The notes beneath the pieces are model-generated. The model had not been told where the DNA came from. It saw only the letters and a program-made list of their open reading frames with translations, and did not search any database. The position numbers were made by a program, and so were the translations under genes. From Microbacterium laevaniformans (lineage in GTDB: Bacteria; Actinomycetota; Actinomycetes; Actinomycetales; Microbacteriaceae), in assembly GCF_016907555.1 (NCBI RefSeq), contig NZ_JAFBCE010000001.1:248001-312000 (forward strand): 64,000 bases of DNA, given 5' to 3'. Of the stretch, positions 8,750-23,028 are shown one piece after another (the first letter of the stretch is position 1; every line of letters begins with the position of its first letter).

Positions 8750-10341
8750 TTCCCGGCGATGGGGTGATTGCCGGCGGCATCCGCTTGCGGCCCTTCGGTG
8801 AGCGCGCTCTGCTCGCGGAGGTGGACGACCTCGACGCCGTTCTCGCGCTGCACGCTCGGCTGACGGCGACACGGCCGCCCGGCGTCGTCGACCTCGTGCC
8901 GGCGGCGCGGACGGTGCTCGTCGTCGTAGACCCGACGATGCTGCCGCTCGCGTCGGCGCGGACGTGGGTGCTCTCGGCCCCGACGGGCGTCGCGCACGTC
9001 GCGACGCCGGGCCGCACCGTCGAGATCCCGGTCGTCTACGACGGTGAGGACCTCCACCCGCTCGCCGCCGAGCTGGGCATCAGCGTCGCGCAGCTGACGG
9101 CGCGCCACGCGGCGGCCGACTGGACGGTCGCGTTCACGGGGTTCGCCCCCGGGTTCGGCTATCTCGTCAGCGCGGACTGGCACTACGACGTGCCGCGGCG
9201 GTCGCGCCCACGGCCGCGCGTGCCGGCCGGCGCCGTCGCGCTCGCCGGACGCTTCTCCGGTGCGTACCCGCGGTCGACGCCCGGCGGCTGGCAGCTGATC
9301 GGCACGACGCCCGCCGTGCTGTTCGACCCCGACGCCGCGTCCCCCGCCCTGCTGCAGCCCGGCGACCTCGTGCGCTTCGTCCCCGTGACCGGCCGCTCCA
9401 CCGCGGAACGCCCGGTGGATGCTCGCGGTGCGTCACCGGCGTCGCGCGCCGGCGGCGGCATCCGGGTGCAGGCGCCCGGCCTCGCGGCGACCGTGCAGGA
9501 TCAGGGGCGGCGCGGCACGCTCGCGTCCGGTGTCGCGGTGTCCGGTGCGGCCGACCGTGCGGCGCTGCGCGTCGCCAACCGGCTCGTCGGCACCGCGGCG
9601 GCCGCGGCCGGCATCGAGATCACGATGGGCGGGTTCCGCGCGGTGCGGGATGCCGCGGCATCCGCGGACGACCTCTGGTTCGCCCTCGCGGGTGCCTGGG
9701 GGCCGATGCGCCTCGACGGCCGCCCACTCGATCCCTATGTCGCCTACCGCTGGCCGGCGGGCGCGGAGCTGGAGATCGAGGGGTTCACGCACGGCACGCG
9801 CGCCTACCTCGCCGTCCGCGGCGGCGTCGCCGCGCGGTCACTGCTCGGCTCGAGGGCGACCGACACTCTCGCGGGGCTCGGCCCGGCGCCGCTCGCGGCG
9901 GGCGATGTGCTCGCCGTGGGCGGCGACGTGGTCGGGGCCGTGCCCGCCGTCGATCTGCGACCGTGGACCCCGCCCGCCGCCCAGCTCGAGATCACGGTGG
10001 CGCCCGGTCCGCGCGCCGAGCGGTTCGCCACGCTGGCGCCCTTGTTCGCAGAGGTCTGGACGGTGTCCACCCAGGCCGACCGGGTGGGCATCCGCCTGGA
10101 CGGACCACCGCTCGAGCGCACCGATACTTCGGAGCTGGCGAGCGAGGGCATGCTGCCCGGCGCGATCCAGGTGCCCCCGGACGGGCGCCCCGTCATCCTC
10201 GGCCCGGACGGTCCGGTCACCGGCGGCTACCCGGTCGTGGCGGTGGTGACGGATGCCGATCGCGATCTGCTGGGCCAGGCGCGGCCGGGCACGCGGCTGC
10301 GCTTCCGCCACGCCGGCGGGACATCGTCGCGCCGCTTCTGA
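8743..10341 (+). CDS. Fused 5-oxoprolinase subunits PxpB-PxpC (KipI-KipA)
   Basis: Fusion protein of 532 residues. The N-terminal half (about 1-215) is the KipI/PxpB domain, with the diagnostic FTGFAPGFGYL and 'STPGGWQLIGTTP'. The C-terminal half (about 235-525) is the KipA/PxpC domain, with LAATVQDQGRRG and 'SGAADRAALRVANRLVG'. These cyclophilin-like domains form the ATP-dependent 5-oxoprolinase with PxpA. A proline-, alanine- and arginine-rich linker (about 213-236) joins them. Separate pxpB and pxpC genes are common, but fusions are also known. The older names, allophanate hydrolase subunits or kinase inhibitor KipI, apply to homologues. pxpA and this gene form a two-gene operon. Confidence 0.92.
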   Translation: MVVPGDGVIAGGIRLRPFGERALLAEVDDLDAVLALHARLTATRPPGVVDLVPAARTVLVVVDPTMLPLASARTWVLSAPTGVAHVATPGRTVEIPVVYDGEDLHPLAAELGISVAQLTARHAAADWTVAFTGFAPGFGYLVSADWHYDVPRRSRPRPRVPAGAVALAGRFSGAYPRSTPGGWQLIGTTPAVLFDPDAASPALLQPGDLVRFVPVTGRSTAERPVDARGASPASRAGGGIRVQAPGLAATVQDQGRRGTLASGVAVSGAADRAALRVANRLVGTAAAAAGIEITMGGFRAVRDAAASADDLWFALAGAWGPMRLDGRPLDPYVAYRWPAGAELEIEGFTHGTRAYLAVRGGVAARSLLGSRATDTLAGLGPAPLAAGDVLAVGGDVVGAVPAVDLRPWTPPAAQLEITVAPGPRAERFATLAPLFAEVWTVSTQADRVGIRLDGPPLERTDTSELASEGMLPGAIQVPPDGRPVILGPDGPVTGGYPVVAVVTDADRDLLGQARPGTRLRFRHAGGTSSRRF

Positions 10342-10393
10342 GAGCGCGTCCGCGCGGTTATACCGCAGCCGGGGAGGCGCGTCAAGAATCGAC

Positions 10394-10422
10394 TGGACAT
10401 GGCGCGTCGTGCGGACTATAGT
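10394..10422 (+). promoter_or_regulatory. Sigma-70-type promoter of rpoBC
   Basis: TGGACA (10394-10399), a 17-base spacer and TATAGT (10417-10422) make a near-consensus housekeeping promoter. Transcription should begin near 10429, leaving a leader of about 160 bases. The leader holds a GGAGTG/CACTCC hairpin (10519-10538). Confidence 0.85.
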
Positions 10423-10589
10423 GGGTAGTTGCGCTCCCTTCCCCCATGCCCTCATATGGTGGTCGGCTTGTGCCTGCGTTGAGTGAACGTGCCCCCGGAT
10501 CATCGGAGGCGTCGCGCAGGAGTGGAACGGAGCACTCCACCTGACGACAAGGAAACCAGCCCCTGCCCGGGCTCATGGAGGTAATCCCC

Positions 10590-14090
<3,501 letters not shown>

Positions 14091-14134
14091 CCCGCGGCCT
14101 GATTTCGAAACTTTTCTGAGACACAGGAGAACCA

Positions 14135-18010
<3,876 letters not shown>

Positions 18011-18018
18011 TCGAGGCG

Positions 18019-18054
18019 AAAGGGCCCCGGGAACAGCCGTCCCCGGGGCCCTTT
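18019..18054 (+). terminator. Terminator of the rpoBC operon
   Basis: AAAGGGCCCCGGG pairs with CCCCGGGGCCCTTT across a 9-base loop, starting 9 bases after the rpoC stop. The stem ends in TTT, so it works as an intrinsic terminator in the plus direction. Confidence 0.88.
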
Positions 18055-18064
18055 CCCATCCCCG

Positions 18065-18142
18065 CGAGCCGCTACGTTCCGCGCGAGCCGCCATGATCTG
18101 GCGCGCCGGAACGTGGCGGCTCGGCCAGATCTTGGCGGCTCG
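18065..18142. repeat. Interleaved inverted repeats (A-B-A'-B') between rpoC and the next gene
   Basis: Four blocks share the half-site CGAGCCGCYA or its complement. A is CGAGCCGCTACGTTCCG (18065-18081) and B is 18084-18101. A' (18107-18123) is the inverted copy of A with one mismatch, and B' (18125-18142) is the inverted copy of B with one mismatch. Because the arms interleave, the RNA or single strand could form either hairpin or a pseudoknot. A second element with the same plan lies at 54020-54102. Confidence 0.75.
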
Positions 18143-18189
18143 CGGAAGGGCGCGGGGGGTGTGCGGGGGCGCGGCGATAGCCTGGGCGC

Positions 18190-18801
18190 ATGGCTCGGGT
18201 CGGAGGAAGAAACGCGGCGTTCGCGTGGGTCGTCGGCCTCGCCTGCGCGGCGACCGTCGGCGTGCTGGCGTTCCTCGCGATTCCCATGATCCCGGCATCC
18301 GTGTCCTGGCTCGCAGAGGCGGCCGGGCGCCCGTCCACGTCGACTCCGGCCGCGGAGGCGACCGGGAAGGTCGCATCCGTCGATGGCGCGCCTACCCGCT
18401 GCGCCGACCTCTACGACGAGGCGCTCGATGCCGCGTTGACCTTCGCTCCCGGGGCTGCCGGGCTGACGACATCCTCGGACGCCCCGACGACCACCGCGTC
18501 GCAGCTGGTCGACGCCCTCCGACCGCAGGTCGTCTTCACGTGCGCGTGGCGTGCCGACGCCGGAACCGTCACCACGACGCTCGCGACCGTTCCGGCGGAT
18601 GCCGGGCCCATCGCCGCCGCTGCGCTGCCGTCGGCCGGCTTCACCTGCTCATCGCAGGCTGAGCGCACGCGGTGCACGCGGACCGAGGGCGAGCTGACGG
18701 AGACGATCGAGGCAGGTGGCGGGCGATGGCTGTCCACCAGCGAGACGGGCTGGCACCCGTCGGATTACGTCACCCGCATCGCGAAGCGTGTGTGGGGCTG
18801 A
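18190..18801 (+). CDS. Membrane-anchored secreted hypothetical protein with paired cysteines
   Basis: Protein of 203 residues. One N-terminal membrane segment (about 11-37, AFAWVVGLACAATVGVLAFLAIPMI) is followed by an extracytoplasmic domain with cysteines in the order C-ADLYDEAL, TCAWRAD, GFTC and TRC. That order matches the lipoprotein encoded convergently at 18812-19465 (C-RDIL, VCVW, GYTC, IRC), so the two look like diverged paralogues. The ATG is 6 bases after TAGCCT (18178-18183), probably leaderless. The function is unknown. The cysteines suggest two disulfides outside the cell. Confidence 0.78.
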   Translation: MARVGGRNAAFAWVVGLACAATVGVLAFLAIPMIPASVSWLAEAAGRPSTSTPAAEATGKVASVDGAPTRCADLYDEALDAALTFAPGAAGLTTSSDAPTTTASQLVDALRPQVVFTCAWRADAGTVTTTLATVPADAGPIAAAALPSAGFTCSSQAERTRCTRTEGELTETIEAGGGRWLSTSETGWHPSDYVTRIAKRVWG

Positions 18802-18811
18802 GCGCCGACCG

Positions 18812-19465
18812 CTATCGCGTCGCGGACGGTGAGGGAGTCGGGGCCGGCGTCCGGGGCACCGATCCGGCGGGCGGCCAGAGCGCGTCGATGATGGCGTCGG
18901 TGTAGCCGGCGGGGGCCAGGTTCGAATACTGCGTGTCGATGACGACGCCGTCACGGTAGAAGAGCGTGCGTCCTTCCTGGACGGGAAGAGTCGCGGACGG
19001 CCAGGTCTTCTCGCAGCGGATGCCGCCGTGCGGCTCGTAACACGTGTACCCGTCGTTGCCGAGGGCGTAGAGCGCGTCGCGCGCCGGCTGGTCGGGTGCA
19101 TACCCGATGAGGGTCACCAGGCGGGTGCCAACCGCGCCGGGCTCCCCCCAGACGCACACGCGCGTGCTGTCACTGCGGATGCCGCCGCCCATCCCCTCGG
19201 CGTTCAGCGGCACGCCGTCGAGCTCCTGCAGGACGCTCGCGGTGAGGATGTCCCGGCATCCCTGGGGCAGGTTCGACGGCAGCGGCGTCGTCGAGGTGGC
19301 CGGGCCCATCGGGAACGGGGCGAGTGTCATCGCCGGCGTCGGCGCGGCAGGCGACGCCGGGGCGGACGCGCTCGTCCCGACGGTGTCGGGAGTGCCGGCG
19401 CAGGCGGTCAGCGCGAGAGCCGCGAACAGCGTGATCCCGAGGGCGGCGAGTCGGCGTGACGTCAT
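18812..19465 (-). CDS. Putative lipoprotein, paralogue of the convergent neighbour
   Basis: Protein of 217 residues with a lipoprotein signal peptide: positive MTSRR, hydrophobic core LAALGITLFAALAL and lipobox LTAC-AG. After a Ser/Thr/Pro/Ala linker comes a domain with cysteines in GCRDIL, RVCVWG, GYTCYEP and IRCEKTW. It ends in a low-complexity Pro/Ser/Thr tail. TATCGT on the minus strand (19472-19477) ends 6 bases before the ATG, so the start is probably leaderless. Only 10 bp separate its stop from the stop of the similar plus-strand gene. The function is unknown. Confidence 0.8.
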   Translation of the reverse strand: MTSRRLAALGITLFAALALTACAGTPDTVGTSASAPASPAAPTPAMTLAPFPMGPATSTTPLPSNLPQGCRDILTASVLQELDGVPLNAEGMGGGIRSDSTRVCVWGEPGAVGTRLVTLIGYAPDQPARDALYALGNDGYTCYEPHGGIRCEKTWPSATLPVQEGRTLFYRDGVVIDTQYSNLAPAGYTDAIIDALWPPAGSVPRTPAPTPSPSATR

Positions 19466-19592
19466 GGCCTCACGATAAGCGGCTCGGGCAGCGCCGGGGT
19501 AAAGACACGTCGGCATGGCTCCGCGTCGGCGCCCTGCCCCGGCGTTACGCTCGCTGTGCGGCGGCACACGTCCCGCGTGAGGAGCACACGCC

Positions 19593-20561
19593 ATGAGCGA
19601 CCCCAAGTACGGCGAACCGATCGAGGAGCCCACCCCGGTCGAGACCACGTCGGTCGATGAGGCCGTCGCGAGTGCCCATGCGGGGCTCGCCGACGCCGAG
19701 GCCGCCTCGCGCCAGGCCGCCGTCGACGCCCCCGCGACCGCGGATGCCGAGTCCGGCGACACGGTCCACGCGCCGTCGTCGGACGCCGTGGAGCATGAGC
19801 CCCAGGCCGTGGTCGCCGAGCCCACGCCCGCGGAGTCGATGCCCGCCGCCCACACCGAGCCGGTCTACGGATCCTCCTTCGCCGACGATCCGGTCGATGA
19901 GACCTACGTGCCGGGTGCCTACTCGTCCTCGACCGAGACCTCCGTCGTTGCGGAGCCGGTCGTCCCCGTCGTGCCCGTCGTGACGCCCGCACCGCAGCCG
20001 ATCTTCGTCCAGGCTCCCGAGCCGCCGCGTCAGCGCGGCAACCGCGGCGCTGCGGGCGCGATCGGCCTGCTGGCGGCGGTGGCCTTCGGCATCCTGTACC
20101 TCGGCGCCGCCCTCGGTCTGCAGGCCATCCGGGGCGAGGTGACGGGAGCCAATGTGGGCACCGCCGCGCTCGCTGCGGTGCAGTCGTGGTGGCTGTGGGT
20201 GCCGGTCGTCGTCTTCTTCATCGGCTTCTGGCTGCTCGGCGCCGTCATCAATCGTGGACGCTGGGGCCACTGGGTCGTCTTCGGCCTGCTCGTCGGCGTC
20301 GTCGCCTACGCGGGGCACCTCCTCGGCCAGCTGTTCCAGGCACCGTTCTGGTCGCTCACCGCGCGGCAGGGAGCCGACCTCGTTCAGGGGCAGCTACTCG
20401 CCCCGCTCGCGATCGTGGCCTTCGTGCTCGGACGTGAGCTGACGATCTGGTTCGGCGCGTGGGTCGCCGCGCGGGGCAAGCGTGTCACCGAGCTCAACGA
20501 CGAGGCACAGCGCGAGTACGAGCGCACGCTCGAGGCGGGCCCGCGGCTGCACCAGAGCTGA
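19593..20561 (+). CDS. Hypothetical membrane protein with acidic N-terminal tail
   Basis: Protein of 322 residues. Residues 1-145 are acidic, Ala/Pro/Val-rich and probably disordered in the cytoplasm. Four hydrophobic segments follow: 'AIGLLAAVAFGILYLGAAL', 'WWLWVPVVVFFIGFWLLGAVI', 'WVVFGLLVGVVAYAGHLLG' and 'LAIVAFVLGRELTIWFGAWVA'. A short charged tail with ELNDEAQREYERTLE ends the protein. A GAGGAG Shine-Dalgarno precedes the ATG by 9 bases. Its stop overlaps the ATG of the next small membrane protein, so the two are co-translated and may form a complex. I do not recognise a family. Confidence 0.8.
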   Translation: MSDPKYGEPIEEPTPVETTSVDEAVASAHAGLADAEAASRQAAVDAPATADAESGDTVHAPSSDAVEHEPQAVVAEPTPAESMPAAHTEPVYGSSFADDPVDETYVPGAYSSSTETSVVAEPVVPVVPVVTPAPQPIFVQAPEPPRQRGNRGAAGAIGLLAAVAFGILYLGAALGLQAIRGEVTGANVGTAALAAVQSWWLWVPVVVFFIGFWLLGAVINRGRWGHWVVFGLLVGVVAYAGHLLGQLFQAPFWSLTARQGADLVQGQLLAPLAIVAFVLGRELTIWFGAWVAARGKRVTELNDEAQREYERTLEAGPRLHQS

Positions 20562-21046
20562 TGACCGATCCGCGCGAACGCGGTGGCGCAGGCGGGCTCA
20601 CCCCGCCGGTGGCCACCGCGTTCGCCGTCGTGGGGTTCTTCGCCCTGCTGATCGGCGGGTTCGGGATGCTCAGCCTGTTCACGGGCGCGGAGGTGCTGCC
20701 GGTCTCCGGGCTGGGGCAGCTGCCCGGCATCGTCGGGGGCGCGTTCGCCGTCGGCGCCTTCGCCCTGTCGACCTGGTTCGCCGTCCGCCCCGAGCGGACG
20801 CGATACGGCAGCGCGGCGATCGTGACGGTGGCGACGGTGCTCGCCTACCTGTTCGGTGTACTGGCCGGCGGTGTGCTCTCGGGAGTGGACGGCGCGCGCA
20901 TCGTGGCCGCTGTGGGCGCATTCGCGACCTCGTGGTTCGCCGTCGTGCTGGCGGCCGCCGCGCTGGTGGGTGGATGGGGGGCGATCGCGCTCGTGCGCAC
21001 CGCAGCCGAACGGCCTCGCTGGCCGTGGGAGCGCGACGACGACTGA
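20561..21046 (+). CDS. Small four-helix hypothetical membrane protein
   Basis: Protein of 161 residues with four hydrophobic segments (starting at about residues 16, 51, 83 and 116) and a basic and aromatic C-terminal tail, RPRWPWERDDD. ATG 20561 overlaps the stop codon of the upstream gene. There is no recognisable domain. Position and coupling suggest a partner of the preceding four-helix protein. Confidence 0.78.
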   Translation: MTDPRERGGAGGLTPPVATAFAVVGFFALLIGGFGMLSLFTGAEVLPVSGLGQLPGIVGGAFAVGAFALSTWFAVRPERTRYGSAAIVTVATVLAYLFGVLAGGVLSGVDGARIVAAVGAFATSWFAVVLAAAALVGGWGAIALVRTAAERPRWPWERDDD

Positions 21047-21098
21047 GTCGTGGCCGGAAATCCCCCGCGATCCGCGTGGATGCCGCAACAATGGAGCC

Positions 21099-21764
21099 GT
21101 GGAGCGGTCGATCGAGACCCAGGTCAGCCAGGCGGTGGACGCCTGGCTGCGCTGGCTGCCGCGCTGGGAGCCTGCCACCCACCGCGGGCGCGTCGCGCCG
21201 TGCCGCCGCTGCTTCGGCTCGCCGGTGCTGTCGGCCGCGGGGCTGGGAGCGGATGTTCCGCACGGCGTGCAGCACGGGCTCTCAACCCGCATCAAGACGA
21301 TCGTCGATCACGCCGTCGCGGAGTACACGTCGCGCAACCTCCCGATGCTGCAGGCCGAACTCGACCAGCAGGCCGCCCGCAACCGGGCGCGCAGCTACCG
21401 CCCCGCGGAAGGGCTCGACCCCGAGTTCGAAGGACTTCCCCTCGATCCGGATCCGGTCCCGGGAGCACCGTTCCTCTTCACGATCGGCGGGCTCGCGGAG
21501 CAGGAGGACGCCGACATCCCGGCCCTGCCGCCGCTCAGCGACGATGCGAAGGCGGCCCTCCGTCAAGAGGTCGGACTGGCCGATGACTACGCGAACATGG
21601 TGGGTCGCGAGGTCTGCGCCGTGCTGCTGCACCATCGCCTGCGTATCCAGGCCGCTATCGCGCAGTACGTCGAGCCGCAGATCGCCGCCATGCTCGAGGA
21701 GCTCACGCGTTCGCTGGATGCACCGTTCGAGCCGAACGCCGACCCCGGCCTGCCCGAGCTCTGA
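21099..21764 (+). CDS. Conserved-looking hypothetical protein with a CxxC motif
   Basis: Soluble protein of 221 residues. It has a single CRRC (C35, C38) near the N terminus, in RVAPCRRCFGSP, which could be half of a zinc site. A helical middle reads 'RIKTIVDHAVAEYTSRNLPMLQAELDQQAARN', and a C-terminal helix bundle contains 'DYANMVGREVCAVLLHHRLRIQAAIAQYVEPQIAAMLEEL'. I chose GTG 21099 because the coding signal starts there and AACAAT lies 6 bases upstream, like the other leaderless starts. No function is recognised. It lies 118 bases before the kinase gene. Confidence 0.7.
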   Translation: MERSIETQVSQAVDAWLRWLPRWEPATHRGRVAPCRRCFGSPVLSAAGLGADVPHGVQHGLSTRIKTIVDHAVAEYTSRNLPMLQAELDQQAARNRARSYRPAEGLDPEFEGLPLDPDPVPGAPFLFTIGGLAEQEDADIPALPPLSDDAKAALRQEVGLADDYANMVGREVCAVLLHHRLRIQAAIAQYVEPQIAAMLEELTRSLDAPFEPNADPGLPEL

Positions 21765-21822
21765 TCGGTGCCGGCTCGACGCGGTGCGGAGCGGGCGCCG
21801 CGGTGTGTCGAGGTGGCTTTGT

Positions 21823-21828
21823 TAGCAT
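21823..21828 (+). promoter_or_regulatory. Probable −10 box for the kinase cluster
   Basis: TAGCAT in the T-rich stretch ctttgTTAGCATgg is the only good −10-like hexamer upstream of the kinase. Transcription would begin near 21835, with a 48-base leader ending in an AGGGG Shine-Dalgarno. No convincing −35 is seen. Confidence 0.5.
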
Positions 21829-21882
21829 GGCCGGGTTCCCGAGGTCGTCGGGGATGGGGTCGCGAGATGACTGAGGGGTGCC

Positions 21883-23028
21883 ATGACGCGCAGGCTCCCG
21901 TCTGCGCCGCCGCAGCTGCCGGGGCTCGACTACGTGCGTCCGCTGGGATCCGGCGGCTTCGCCGACGTCTTCCTCTATCAACAGGACATGCCGCGGCGTG
22001 CGGTCGCGGTGAAGGTGCTGCCGGCCGGCGAGCGTGACCCCGATCTGCTGCGCATGTTCAACGCCGAGGCCGACGTTCTGGCGCATCTGTCGGCGCATCC
22101 GGCGATCGTCACGGTCTATCAGGCGGGAATCTCCGCCGACGGACGCCCGTATATCGTGATGGAGTACTGCCCCGGCTCGCTCGCGCAGCGCTATCGCATC
22201 GAACGGATGCCGGTGGACGAGGTGATGGCCGTCGCGGTGCGTCTGGCCGGGGCACTCGAGTCCGCGCACCGCGCGGGTCTGATCCACCGCGACATCAAGC
22301 CGAGCAACATCCTGGTGACCAGCTTCGGGTCGGCGGTGCTGGCCGACTTCGGCATCTCCGCGTCGTTGCAGCGCAGCGCGGCATCCGACGTCCTCGCGAT
22401 GTCGATCCCGTGGAGCGCTCCGGAAGTCGTCGCCGAGCACAGCGGCGGCACGATCGCGAGCGAGGTGTGGAGCCTGGGCGCGACCGTGTACTCGCTGCTG
22501 GCCGGTCACAGCCCGTTCGAGAGGCGCGAGAAGGATCAGAACACCCGCGAGCTGATGCGTCGCCGCATCGCGCGGGCGACGTTCGTGCCGATCGCCCGTC
22601 CGGATGTGCCCGACGCGCTGCAGCAGGTCCTCGCGACGGCCATGACCCGGGACCCCGACCGCCGATACGCCTCGGCGCGGGAGTTCGGCGAGGCCGTCCG
22701 CGAGGTCCAGCGTGCGGCGGGGATCGCGCCCACCCCGCTGGAGGTGCCGACGGAGGAGTGGATGCCGGCATCCGACGCGATCGATTTCACCGACGTGTCG
22801 GCGCGCGGCCCCGCGCGCAGCCGCGTGGCGGAGGGTCGCCGGCGATCGATGCCGGAGGTCACGGCGCGTCGAACGCCCAGCGCGGACGAGGACGCGACCG
22901 GACTGAGCGCCTCCTCCCCGCGCGCACTGTGGTCGCCCCGGGTGATCGCCCTCTCGATCGTCGGCGCGCTGGTGGCGGCGGGCGGACTGCTCGCCGCGGG
23001 AGCAGCGCTGTGGACGGTGATCCGCTGA
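21883..23028 (+). CDS. Membrane-anchored Ser/Thr protein kinase without sensor domain
   Basis: Protein of 381 residues. The kinase domain (about 15-280) has the glycine loop GSGGFADVF, K44 in AVAVKVL, HRDIKPSN with catalytic D137, DFG with D155, and the APE motif. The activation segment ISASLQRSAASDVLAMSIPWSAPE contains serines but no threonine or tyrosine, unlike PknB. A basic linker, rich in Arg and Ser, leads to one membrane helix (about 354-378), and the protein stops there (AALWTVIR). There is therefore no extracytoplasmic sensor. The ATGA overlap with the next gene, a giant extracytoplasmic protein, suggests that protein may act as the sensing part. It probably phosphorylates the cluster's FHA protein. 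Confidence 0.93.
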   Translation: MTRRLPSAPPQLPGLDYVRPLGSGGFADVFLYQQDMPRRAVAVKVLPAGERDPDLLRMFNAEADVLAHLSAHPAIVTVYQAGISADGRPYIVMEYCPGSLAQRYRIERMPVDEVMAVAVRLAGALESAHRAGLIHRDIKPSNILVTSFGSAVLADFGISASLQRSAASDVLAMSIPWSAPEVVAEHSGGTIASEVWSLGATVYSLLAGHSPFERREKDQNTRELMRRRIARATFVPIARPDVPDALQQVLATAMTRDPDRRYASAREFGEAVREVQRAAGIAPTPLEVPTEEWMPASDAIDFTDVSARGPARSRVAEGRRRSMPEVTARRTPSADEDATGLSASSPRALWSPRVIALSIVGALVAAGGLLAAGAALWTVIR

